This document shows positions 1 through 8,064 of a stretch of 64,000 nt of DNA, piece by piece. The DNA is from Desulfuribacillus stibiiarsenatis (lineage in GTDB: Bacteria; Bacillota; Bacilli; Desulfuribacillales; Desulfuribacillaceae): the NCBI RefSeq assembly GCF_001742305.1, contig NZ_MJAT01000022.1, forward strand, positions 62,001-126,000, read 5' to 3'. The number at the start of each line of letters is the position of its first letter. Within the stretch, counting starts at the first letter, position 1. The notes below the pieces were generated by a model, which searched no databases, was not told the origin of the DNA, and saw only the letters and a list, made by a program, of their open reading frames with translations. The position numbers and the translations under genes are program-made.

Positions 1-8
1 TACATAAA

Positions 9-72
9 TTATCCATAAAAAACACAAACTTTCTCCACAACTTCTCCATGATTTCTCCACAACTTATCCGCG
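9..72 (+). repeat. Phased DnaA-box-like 9-mers
   Basis: Five 9-mers resembling the DnaA box TTATCCACA lie in one orientation at 9, 31, 42, 53 and 64: TTATCCATA, TTCTCCACA, TTCTCCATG, TTCTCCACA and TTATCCGCG. The last four are exactly 11 bp apart and the first is 22 bp before the second, so all face one side of the helix. They could be DnaA sites, iterons or sites for another regulator. The window edge prevents seeing what lies upstream. Confidence 0.5.
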
Positions 73-191
73 TTAACTCCTTGTGTATCAAGTGTTGCCG
101 CCAATTGAACTATTATTTTAAGTATGAAAAATAGAGCCAAAGAAAATTAAAAATATTTATATATTTTTGACACAAAACTGTAACAAATGTA

Positions 192-220
192 TTGAAAAGA
201 AGTGTGATGCATGTCATAAT
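192..220 (+). promoter_or_regulatory. Promoter of the cytochrome genes
   Basis: TTGAAA at 192-197, 17 bp, then CATAAT at 215-220 is a good sigma-A type promoter with a start near 227. A second, weaker candidate is TTGACA at 167-172 with TATTGA at 190-195. Confidence 0.55.
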
Positions 221-229
221 AGGGTATGT

Positions 230-252
230 AATTGTGAAATTGATTCACAATT
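230..252. promoter_or_regulatory. Operator-like inverted repeat before cytochromes
   Basis: Perfect 9-bp arms AATTGTGAA and TTCACAATT are separated by 5 bp, just downstream of the predicted transcription start. The half-sites match those of Rex (TTGTGAA-N4-TTCACAA) and resemble CRP/FNR sites, but the centre is one base longer than the Rex consensus. The position fits a repressor. The regulator is not in the window. Confidence 0.6.
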
Positions 253-309
253 GAAAGTATAGAAAGTTGTCTATACAAGAAAATTCATCTTTAGAAGGGA
301 GAAAGAGAA

Positions 310-1356
310 ATGAAAAAGAGCTTATTTTTAGCTTTTGCAGTTCTAGTTGCTGTTTCTGTGTTTGTAGGCGTACAATACCAAACAGTTGCAGAACCTGCGA
401 TTGAAACAAGTGCTTTTGCTGAAGCGGCTGTTCTTGGAGTAAGCAACCTGGAAATGGTTGAGAAGATTTCAGCTGAGTGGAAGACCTCTGATAAGGCTTT
501 TGCTCAAGTGAGTACCCCAATCACTAACAGCCCAGGGCAAAGAGAAGGATGTACTCATTGTCATAACGGTATGGTATTTGCAAGTGGTGTACATACCAAT
601 GGTGTAGTAGGTGACCACATGACGGGATTAAACTGTCAAGCTTGCCACACTGGTACTGGTGAAGAGTTAATGAAAGCTGGTAAATTGAACGTATCTATGA
701 GACATTTTACAGGAACATATATTAAGAGTGATTTTACTGAAGGTAAAGCTGGGAAAGGTGCATTATGTATTACTTGCCACAGTGGAAGACGTGATCCAGC
801 TACGAATCTTAAAGGTTATATCGCTGGTACAAATGGAATGGCTTATTCACACTATGGTCAAGGTCCAATTATCTTTGGTCAAGGAGCAATGCCAATTGAA
901 GGTGTAACTTTCAAGACTTCTTCTGCTCATGCTAGTATCCAAGATTCTTGCGTAGCGTGCCATATGTCTGATACAAAAGACGGCTATGCATCTCACTCAT
1001 TCAAAATGAACAAGGATAACGTCGCTACAGCTTGCGGTACTTGCCATACTGGAGCGAAAGACTTCGATATTAACGGTGTCCAAACAGATATGTACAAGAA
1101 ATTAAATATTGTGTATGACGAAATCAAGAAATTCTCAGGCGCTGCAGAAGTTAGAACTTCGGGGAGCACAGGATTTACGTTCCACAAAGCTGATGGAACA
1201 GCAATAGCTTACAAGCCAACACCTGCACAATACACATTAATGTACAACTGGTACCTTGTAAAAGGTGACAAGAGTAAGGGCGTTCATAACCCACAATACT
1301 TAAAATCTGTGTTAAGCGAGTCGTATAAAGCTGTAACCGGCAAAGGACTTTGGTAG
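310..1356 (+). CDS. Exported pentaheme c-type cytochrome
   Basis: 348 aa electron-transfer protein of the cell surface. An N-terminal hydrophobic segment (residues 3-21) after two lysines is a signal peptide or anchor. Five CXXCH haem-binding motifs start at C81, C109, C153, C214 and C242. Further histidines (for example in SAHAS, ASHSF and HYG) could be distal axial ligands. The C-terminal 90 residues have no CXXCH. The next gene encodes a paralogue with the same haem spacing, 37 bp away. The SD and first codons are shared exactly with that gene (30 identical bases at 292-321 and 1376-1405). The partner and terminal acceptor cannot be told from sequence. Confidence 0.9.
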   Translation: MKKSLFLAFAVLVAVSVFVGVQYQTVAEPAIETSAFAEAAVLGVSNLEMVEKISAEWKTSDKAFAQVSTPITNSPGQREGCTHCHNGMVFASGVHTNGVVGDHMTGLNCQACHTGTGEELMKAGKLNVSMRHFTGTYIKSDFTEGKAGKGALCITCHSGRRDPATNLKGYIAGTNGMAYSHYGQGPIIFGQGAMPIEGVTFKTSSAHASIQDSCVACHMSDTKDGYASHSFKMNKDNVATACGTCHTGAKDFDINGVQTDMYKKLNIVYDEIKKFSGAAEVRTSGSTGFTFHKADGTAIAYKPTPAQYTLMYNWYLVKGDKSKGVHNPQYLKSVLSESYKAVTGKGLW

Positions 1357-1393
1357 GAATTACATTGATTATTACTAGAAGGGAGAAAGAGAA

Positions 1394-2434
1394 ATGAAAA
1401 AGAGCCTAATATTAGTGCTAGTTTTTCTAGCTACTATGTTTGTTATAGCTGGTTGTGAACTTGAAGAAATGGCTGAGACACCAGCAGTATCAACTCCAGC
1501 TCCTACGCCAGCACCTCAACCGGCTCCGGTTGTAATGTCGTTAAGCAGCTTAGAGTTAACGAACAAGATTACTGCAGAGTGGAAAACATCTGATAAAGTA
1601 TTTGCAATCACTGATCCAGCAGGTAGAGGTATCGGTTGTGCAAAGTGTCACGATGGATACGGTTTCTCAATGTTTAAAACGTTTGACCCTGCTGTAGCGG
1701 GAGCTCCTGCGTATGCTCCAAAACATGCTACAGGGATTGATTGCCAAGCTTGCCACACAGGCCAAGGTAAAGAACTAATGGAGTCAGGTTCCGTTAAATT
1801 ATTGTTCATGGATCAGCCATTACAAGCTGGCAAATCTGCTATGTGCTTAAGCTGCCATAACAGTAATCGTAATCCTAAGGATTTAGCAGCACAATTTAAA
1901 GCAGGTACATTAACGCAAATGACATACCCACACTATGGTATGCAGGGTGCAGTTTATACAGGTAAAGGTGGTATGGAGATTCCAGGAGTTACACTTCCTT
2001 CATCTCCAATGCATTCACAAATTCAATGTTCGAATTGCCATATGCCAACAACGGAAGAAGGCTACAAGTCACACTCATTCAAAGCTGATGTAGAGAAGAT
2101 CGACAAGACTTGCGGAACTTGCCACACAGGTATTACATCTTTTGACCACAAAGGTTTCCGCAGTGAAATGAACTACATGCTTGGCAAGCTTAAGAAAGCT
2201 ACTATGGCGAAAGCAGGAGCTTCTGACTTAACTTATGGCAGTGGACGATTTACCTTCCATGATGCTAAGGGAGCTGCTATCGACATGAAGATGATTCCGT
2301 TTGAAGCATATGTTGGTGCATACAACTGGAGATTAATTGCTCTGGATGGAAGTTTAGGAATCCACAACCCGCAATACTCTAAAGCGATTGTAAAAGAAAC
2401 TTACAAGTTCGTGACTGGGGAAGAGTTAAAGTAA
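1394..2434 (+). CDS. Pentaheme cytochrome c lipoprotein
   Basis: 346 aa paralogue of the preceding cytochrome. Its signal peptide ends in a lipobox (VIAG|C21), so it should be lipid-anchored to the outer face of the membrane. A Pro/Ala-rich linker (about 29-46) follows. CXXCH motifs start at C82, C117, C151, C212 and C240, matching the first protein. The shared blocks include AEWKTSDK near residue 61, YKSHSF/YASHSF, ACGTCHTG-like haem 5 and a closing HNPQY motif. A plausible arrangement is anchored electron entry by this protein and relay by the other; that is inference. A strong terminator follows, so the pair forms one transcription unit. Confidence 0.9.
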   Translation: MKKSLILVLVFLATMFVIAGCELEEMAETPAVSTPAPTPAPQPAPVVMSLSSLELTNKITAEWKTSDKVFAITDPAGRGIGCAKCHDGYGFSMFKTFDPAVAGAPAYAPKHATGIDCQACHTGQGKELMESGSVKLLFMDQPLQAGKSAMCLSCHNSNRNPKDLAAQFKAGTLTQMTYPHYGMQGAVYTGKGGMEIPGVTLPSSPMHSQIQCSNCHMPTTEEGYKSHSFKADVEKIDKTCGTCHTGITSFDHKGFRSEMNYMLGKLKKATMAKAGASDLTYGSGRFTFHDAKGAAIDMKMIPFEAYVGAYNWRLIALDGSLGIHNPQYSKAIVKETYKFVTGEELK

Positions 2435-2470
2435 TTAGAATTAGCTCTTGAAATGATATTAAACCTTTAT

Positions 2471-2505
2471 AACAGCTTGATAGCGTGCTATCAGGCTGTT
2501 TTTTT
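2471..2505 (+). terminator. Intrinsic terminator after cytochromes
   Basis: A 14-bp stem (one G-T pair) with a 2-nt loop is followed by seven T residues. Confidence 0.9.
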
Positions 2506-2586
2506 AACGCAATTTGAGTTGAACTTTAAGAGTCTTAGCAAATGTAGTAGAATAAACTCACCACTATGTTAGGGAGATTACAAGTT

Positions 2587-3609
2587 ATGAACAATTTTCA
2601 GAAAAAACCTATAAGATTTGTAATGGCAACCGCACTTTTGCTCGCTTTTATAGCAAGCGTCTGGATTGTTCATCAACATATAACAGTTGAAAGACAGAGA
2701 AATGCTGATGGTAGACTTAGTTTGTTTGACATTTCCATAGGAGATTCTGAAAAGGAAGTGATCCAAAGACTAGGCCTTCCCGACAGAAAAGAATTAAGTA
2801 AATATGGTTATGAGTGGTGGGTATATAATCAGGACCTCAATCGGTATTTACAAATTGGTCTAGAACGAAATCGAGTTGTGACAATGTTTAGTAACTCTAC
2901 GGGAATTCAGTGGAAGGATATTATGGCAGGAGAAACGACACAGAAGGACATTGAAAAGAACTATCAAATCGATGAAGCTGTGACGGTTACTTTTGACGGT
3001 GCAGAGTTTTTATTGAATAACGCAAATGAAAAAGAAGATAGAATTCTATTAGTAGAAGAAAATCTCGCGGTAGAGATTTATTTTGATATATTAGCAGGTA
3101 AGACGGCTCATGCAATCCGCTTACAAAATATAGACACACTTGTCAAATCTAGAGGTTATCATATGACCTGGTCGTACAATAAAAGGCCACCAAGTATCAG
3201 TGCGCCTCAGTTGTCGGAACAGGAGCTTGAGCAAGTTCATGAAGGAATAGAAAAACAATCATTCGATCTCATTAATACTATGCGTATGCAAAATGAACTG
3301 CCGCTGCTCACGTGGGATGATGAGCTAGCGGTATTAGCGAAAAATCACTCAGTGGATATGAGTCAAAACAGATTCTTCAACCATTCATCACCGCGGTCTG
3401 GAATTGCAGCAGATCGACTCAAGGCAGCAGGGTATCCGTTTCAGCGAGTTGGTGAAAACCTCGCCTATGCTCACTCGGATGCGATTGATGCGTATATCGC
3501 GTGGATTAACAGCCAAGGCCATAGGAATCACATTTTGACAAAGGAATATCAGAAAATTGGAATCGGTGCCATCGATGAATTTATCACAGCGAAATTTGTA
3601 GCTAATTAG
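2587..3609 (+). CDS. CAP-domain protein with CAP-associated N-terminal domain
   Basis: 340 aa extracytoplasmic protein of the YkwD/CAP (SCP/PR1) group. Residues about 10-30 form a single hydrophobic signal or anchor. Residues about 45-190 fit the CAP-associated N-terminal domain (FDISIGDSEKEVIQRLG and YEWWVYNQ). The C-terminal 130 residues are a CAP domain with HSVDMSQNRFFNH, VGENLAY and SQGHRNHIL. The CAP fold is often involved in cell-wall or spore-surface roles; the function here is unknown. Start: an ATG at 2566 lacks a ribosome site, while ATG 2587 has AGGGAG 10 bp upstream. The 3' end overlaps the convergent MFS gene by 8 bp. Confidence 0.85.
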   Translation: MNNFQKKPIRFVMATALLLAFIASVWIVHQHITVERQRNADGRLSLFDISIGDSEKEVIQRLGLPDRKELSKYGYEWWVYNQDLNRYLQIGLERNRVVTMFSNSTGIQWKDIMAGETTQKDIEKNYQIDEAVTVTFDGAEFLLNNANEKEDRILLVEENLAVEIYFDILAGKTAHAIRLQNIDTLVKSRGYHMTWSYNKRPPSISAPQLSEQELEQVHEGIEKQSFDLINTMRMQNELPLLTWDDELAVLAKNHSVDMSQNRFFNHSSPRSGIAADRLKAAGYPFQRVGENLAYAHSDAIDAYIAWINSQGHRNHILTKEYQKIGIGAIDEFITAKFVAN

Positions 3610-4966
3610 TAGCTTTTCGTTGCAAGTGGATTTTATAATACGCGCGATGAAAGATGAGTAATCCTAACATAACAGAAATCATAAAAGAGAACGAAATATT
3701 ACTATAGATAGTTGCGGAATCAACAAAGTGCAATGGATTCAATTGAAATGAAGGATTGTTGAAATCCAACAGCTTACCGCTAATGGCAGAAATGAAAGCC
3801 CCAGATATAAAAAACGTCAAATTATATAGGCCCATCCCAATGCCTGTTTGTTGTGGTGGCAGGACACGGGAAACAGTATTTGATAAAGACGATTGTATAA
3901 AGGAAAAACCTATATATAAGATGAGTAGGATGCTCGTAATCACAATCGGTAAACTGCCAGCGAAAAATGAGAGCAAAAGTAGACTGATAAACAACAGGGA
4001 CATACCGGCATATACCACAGGAATACTGCCAACTCTATCGGCAATGCGCCCGCTAATTGCCCCCATTACAGAAGCGCTCATCGCACCGGGGAAAAGTACT
4101 AACCCAATCTCTCCGCTAGAAAGATGATTCATATCGCGAAGCATGATTGGTATCATAAATAAGGTAGCAAACACTGTGCCGACTGTTACGAAGGCGGCAA
4201 TTAGACCATTCCGAAACAACCGATTTTGAATTAAAGAGGGCTGAATAAAAGGATTTTCGGTAGATATCATATGATGTCGGACAAGAAACGTCATAAGTAG
4301 ACCAACAGGCAATAGCCAGAAAATCAGTTGATTCACGGCGACTAGGAAAATCGCGATTGTAAAAGCTAGTAATAATGCCCCCTTGATATCCAATGCCCCA
4401 CCTGTAACCTCTTCTTTTGGCAACCATTTATGATAGAAATAGATTGCAAGTAATGAAAATAACGAGATTAGAAACAGATAGTTCCACTCCCATGTGTTTG
4501 TAATAAAACCGCCCAACACTGGACCGATTCCAGAGCCGAATGCGACTGTTGAAGCGATAAAGCCTAATACTTTACCTCTTTTCTCAGGAGGTGCATACCG
4601 TGTAGCGACAAGCATGGCAAGGGCTGGAATGGAACCGGCACCACAGGCTTGAATATATCTAGCAGTCAATAGCATCGGATACCATTCAGCAAGAAAGCCA
4701 AGTAACGAACCAATATTGAATAGGACAAGGCCGGTAGAAATAAGATTTTTGACTGGGTACATGTCTGCTAACTTTCCAAAGATAGCAGCGCTTAACGCAA
4801 ATATTACGGTATAACCAGTGACTACCCAGCTCACTTGTGACGGAAGTATAGAAAACTGGGTCGATATATTAGGGATTGCGACGTTGAACATAGTGCCATT
4901 AATGACGGAAAAGAAAATCGTGAAGCTTAATAAGGGAACTAATTTTTGTGTATTATCAGCGCTCAT
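3602..4966 (-). CDS. MFS drug exporter, DHA2 type (TetL/QacA-like)
   Basis: 454 aa integral membrane transporter. The length, about 14 hydrophobic segments and the TM5 signature GSGIGPVLGG (antiporter motif C) point to the 14-TM drug:H+ antiporters of the TetL/TetK/QacA group. The N-terminal motif A is GKLADMYPVKN. Substrate cannot be assigned; tetracycline or cation export are only family precedents. Start: ATG 4966 has AAAGGA 8 bp upstream; the longer frame from 4996 has none. It is alone on the minus strand and converges with the CAP gene. Confidence 0.85.
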   Translation of the reverse strand: MSADNTQKLVPLLSFTIFFSVINGTMFNVAIPNISTQFSILPSQVSWVVTGYTVIFALSAAIFGKLADMYPVKNLISTGLVLFNIGSLLGFLAEWYPMLLTARYIQACGAGSIPALAMLVATRYAPPEKRGKVLGFIASTVAFGSGIGPVLGGFITNTWEWNYLFLISLFSLLAIYFYHKWLPKEEVTGGALDIKGALLLAFTIAIFLVAVNQLIFWLLPVGLLMTFLVRHHMISTENPFIQPSLIQNRLFRNGLIAAFVTVGTVFATLFMIPIMLRDMNHLSSGEIGLVLFPGAMSASVMGAISGRIADRVGSIPVVYAGMSLLFISLLLLSFFAGSLPIVITSILLILYIGFSFIQSSLSNTVSRVLPPQQTGIGMGLYNLTFFISGAFISAISGKLLDFNNPSFQLNPLHFVDSATIYSNISFSFMISVMLGLLIFHRAYYKIHLQRKATN

Positions 4967-5209
4967 TACGAAAATCCTTTCTAATCTGCTGGACAAGTAA
5001 GCAGAGCATTATTCTTCATAAGGATATTATACTGGGAATAGAAAAAAATAGAAATCATTTCTAAACTATTATGTTTCCGGCAGAAATGAAGTATAATAGT
5101 ATCAATTTTAATGGAATAGTTTTTATAGATAAGGAATTCGATATTTTCAATGAATACATGGATATAATGGATAGATAGGGAGCAAAACTGATCGAGAAGG
5201 AAGATGAAG

Positions 5210-6586
5210 ATGAAAATTGATAAGCAAGCAGATTTCGAAAATGAAAGTTTGGGATTTTGTGAGATTGATCAGGGATTTGGCATCCGAGAGGCAATTGAAG
5301 AAGCGAAGCGTTGCCTAAATTGTAAAAATCCTCTCTGTCGTAAAGGTTGCCCAATTGAAAATGATATTCCTCAATTTATACAAGCCTTAGCGCATGGGAA
5401 CATCGGGGAAGCGGGCGTAATCATTTCAAAACGCAGTAACTTACCTGCCGTTTGCGGACGTGTATGTCCCCATGAGCAGCAATGCGAAGGGTCTTGCATT
5501 TTAAATGCCAAAAAAGAGCCAATTAAAATAGGGAAGCTAGAGCGTTTTATTGCTGACTTTGAAGCGGAAATGGGTGTAACGATAGAGCGCCCGCCATATA
5601 AGGATGGAGATATTGCAGTCATTGGTGCAGGCCCTGCAGGACTTACCGTTGCTGGTGACTTAGCAAAGATGGGCTTTTCTGTGACTGTTTTTGAATCGCA
5701 ATCGGAGCCTGGTGGGGTTCTGATGTATGGGATTCCTGGTTTTCGATTAAATAGAGAAGTGGTACGTCGAGAGATTCGTAAGATTGAACAGCTTGGGGTC
5801 AAATTTAGGACGAATACCTTAGTAGGCCAAGATATCACAATCGATGAAATGCTAGAAAAGGAATTTGATGCAGTATTTATTGGGACTGGAACTGCTCTGC
5901 CGAAAACATTAAATGTTCCTGGCAAGGAACTAACAGGTGTGATTCAGGCGATGTATTTGTTGCGCATGGTAACCCTTGCGAACCATGGCGATGTCAGCGA
6001 TAAAGAGATTCCAATCGATCAAGGAGACCGAGTGATTGTCATTGGGGCAGGGAACGTCGCGATTGATGCTGCGCGAACGGCACTACGTCTTGGGGCAACT
6101 AGCGTGACGATTGTCTACCGAAGAACGATTGAAGAAATGCCAGCGTTACGCTCTGAGTATGAGCATGCAGTGAAAGAAGGGGTACAGTTTTCGTGGCTTT
6201 CAAGCCCTGTTGCCTTTTTGGGCGAAGAAAATGTCCAACAACTGCAATACGAAGTGCAAGAAGTCGATGAAAATGGAAAAATTCGAGGGACAGGGAACAT
6301 GGAAATCATCCCTGCAGACAAAATTATCTTGGCGATTGGTCAGCGACCAGCAGCAAGAGTCATTAGTACTGCAAAGGGCATAGAAGTTAATGAAGAGGGA
6401 TATGTCATTACCAAGGAGTATCCATACGGCATGACGACGCGTAAGGGTGTGTTTGCTGGTGGCGATGTCGTTCATGAGCCGGCGACGGTTGTTTTGGCGA
6501 TGAAAGAAGCGAAAAAGGTCGCGGCAGGTATTGCAAAATACGTAGAAGCGAAGAAGCTAATAGAAGCATTAGATAAAAACATATAA
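5210..6586 (+). CDS. GltD-like NAD(P)H flavoprotein, stand-alone glutamate synthase small-subunit family
   Basis: 458 aa cytosolic Fe-S flavoprotein. Eight cysteines near the N-terminus (C35, C38, C43, C47 and C82, C86, C92, C96) match the two [4Fe-4S] clusters of this family. A Rossmann FAD motif (VIGAGPAGLT) and an NADPH motif (VIGAGNVAIDAAR) follow. The length fits the homotetrameric GltA type and NfnB. No NfnA or glutamate synthase large subunit is adjacent, so whether it makes glutamate or acts as a general NADPH oxidoreductase is open. Start: ATG 5210 is 9 bp after AGAAGG, better than ATG 5204. The next gene follows after 12 bp. Confidence 0.8.
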   Translation: MKIDKQADFENESLGFCEIDQGFGIREAIEEAKRCLNCKNPLCRKGCPIENDIPQFIQALAHGNIGEAGVIISKRSNLPAVCGRVCPHEQQCEGSCILNAKKEPIKIGKLERFIADFEAEMGVTIERPPYKDGDIAVIGAGPAGLTVAGDLAKMGFSVTVFESQSEPGGVLMYGIPGFRLNREVVRREIRKIEQLGVKFRTNTLVGQDITIDEMLEKEFDAVFIGTGTALPKTLNVPGKELTGVIQAMYLLRMVTLANHGDVSDKEIPIDQGDRVIVIGAGNVAIDAARTALRLGATSVTIVYRRTIEEMPALRSEYEHAVKEGVQFSWLSSPVAFLGEENVQQLQYEVQEVDENGKIRGTGNMEIIPADKIILAIGQRPAARVISTAKGIEVNEEGYVITKEYPYGMTTRKGVFAGGDVVHEPATVVLAMKEAKKVAAGIAKYVEAKKLIEALDKNI

Positions 6587-6598
6587 GAGGGTGATGAT

Positions 6599-7690
6599 TT
6601 GCTAGATTCGCCATATTTTCGATTTGCGATTTGGGTGCTTGTCTTGTTTCTCATTATCTTAGTAGGAAGTCAGATATCCTTTATCTTTCACCCACTAGTT
6701 GTCATTGTACAAACGGTGTTCTTCCCGATCTTATTATCGGGGGTGCTGTATTATCTCATGGTGCCCACGGTTGACAGGCTCACGGAAAAGAGGGTGCCTA
6801 GAGGGATTGCAATATTGCTGATCTATCTTGCATTTGCAATAGTAGTAACAATTTTAGTTCTTGTACTAGGTCCGATACTACAAAGGCAAATTGGCAGTTT
6901 AATAGAAAATGCACCGACAATCGTCAATGGAATACGCGTGCGTTTGCTAGAACTACAAGACCATCCGTATGTGCTACAACTGGCGCAACAAGAGTCTTTT
7001 ACATTTGAGGATTTAGCAAGGCGTTTATCACAATATATCAATCAGATTTTTGTATCTGTAGTGAATAATGTAGCAAGTTTTTTTGGCACATTAACAAATG
7101 TCTTTACTACGTTGCTGATGATACCGTTCATCTTGTTCTACATGCTGCAAAGTGGTGAAAAGCTACCTGGTGCTATGACAAGATTTTTGCCAAAGCATCA
7201 CCAAAAAGAAGGTAAGTCCATCATCTATGACATGGATCGCACGTTAAGTGCGTTTATCCAAGGGCAAATTATAGTCTGTTTATGCGTAGGGGTGTTGTGC
7301 TATATCGGGTTTATGCTAATCGGTATCGATTATCCATTAATTCTGGCGATTGTCGCAATGGTGACGAATGTAATTCCGTTCGTGGGACCGTTTATTGGAG
7401 CAATACCAGCGATTATTGTGGCTATTCTCCACTCGCCAACAATGGTTGTGAAGGTTGCAATTGTAATCATTATTGTACAGCAAATTGAAAGTATGTTTAT
7501 TTCGCCGCGCATTATGGGTGATAAACTAGCGATTCATCCAGTCACCATTATTCTCATTATCTTAATCGCGGGTCGACTAGCTGGTTTTCTAGGTTTGATA
7601 TTAGCAATTCCAACCTATGCAATTTTAAAAGTCATAGCATCCTATATGTACCGTTTCGTAAAGTTACGCATGGGATGGGATCATAAATAG
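6599..7690 (+). CDS. AI-2E family transporter (YueF/PerM type)
   Basis: 363 aa membrane protein with about eight hydrophobic segments, a soluble stretch near residues 95-150, and the PF01594-type C-terminal half (FVGPFIGAIPA and IQQIESMFISPRIMG-like text). Members export varied solutes, and some are Na+/H+ antiporters; autoinducer export is not established in general. It starts with TTG, preceded by AGAGGGTGAT. It lies 12 bp after the GltD-like gene and 34 bp before DUF1653, so the three probably form one operon. Confidence 0.85.
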   Translation: MLDSPYFRFAIWVLVLFLIILVGSQISFIFHPLVVIVQTVFFPILLSGVLYYLMVPTVDRLTEKRVPRGIAILLIYLAFAIVVTILVLVLGPILQRQIGSLIENAPTIVNGIRVRLLELQDHPYVLQLAQQESFTFEDLARRLSQYINQIFVSVVNNVASFFGTLTNVFTTLLMIPFILFYMLQSGEKLPGAMTRFLPKHHQKEGKSIIYDMDRTLSAFIQGQIIVCLCVGVLCYIGFMLIGIDYPLILAIVAMVTNVIPFVGPFIGAIPAIIVAILHSPTMVVKVAIVIIIVQQIESMFISPRIMGDKLAIHPVTIILIILIAGRLAGFLGLILAIPTYAILKVIASYMYRFVKLRMGWDHK

Positions 7691-7724
7691 CATCATTACA
7701 AGTAGTAAATCTAGGGGTGAGGAA

Positions 7725-7961
7725 TTGACTCAAGAGAACGTTCGTGAAGTACGAGTAGGATCGCGATATCGCCATTTTAAAGGGAACGAATATCTTGTAT
7801 TGCATGTTGCGAAACACTCAGAGACGATGGAGGAATATGTGGTGTATCAACCGCTCTATGGGGAGCGAGGGATTTGGATACGACCGTTGTCGATGTTCTT
7901 GGATAAAAAGGAAGTCGATGGAGTCCTTGTCCATCGCTTTGAAGAAATTGATGAACGATGA
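7725..7961 (+). CDS. DUF1653 protein
   Basis: 78 aa small soluble protein that is essentially one DUF1653 domain (GSRYRHFKGNEY, VVYQPLYGERGIWIRP and VHRFEEI). The start is TTG after GGTGAGG. Function is unknown. Last gene of the operon, with a terminator 30 bp downstream. Confidence 0.85.
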   Translation: MTQENVREVRVGSRYRHFKGNEYLVLHVAKHSETMEEYVVYQPLYGERGIWIRPLSMFLDKKEVDGVLVHRFEEIDER

Positions 7962-7989
7962 GTGTTTAAGAGAATGATGACATAAAAAG

Positions 7990-8027
7990 AGATTGCCGAC
8001 GTTTCGAATGTCGACAATCTTTTTTTA
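7990..8027 (+). terminator. Intrinsic terminator
   Basis: AGATTG...CAATCT stem of about 14 bp (one mismatch, one G-T) with a short loop and seven T residues. Confidence 0.85.
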
Positions 8028-8064
8028 TCATCAGAAAGTGTAATTCCGTAATTTTAAAGAGAGT

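Noticed and set aside
5210-6586. NfnB of an electron-bifurcating transhydrogenase
   Set aside because: NfnA is not adjacent; the plain GltD-like name is safer.
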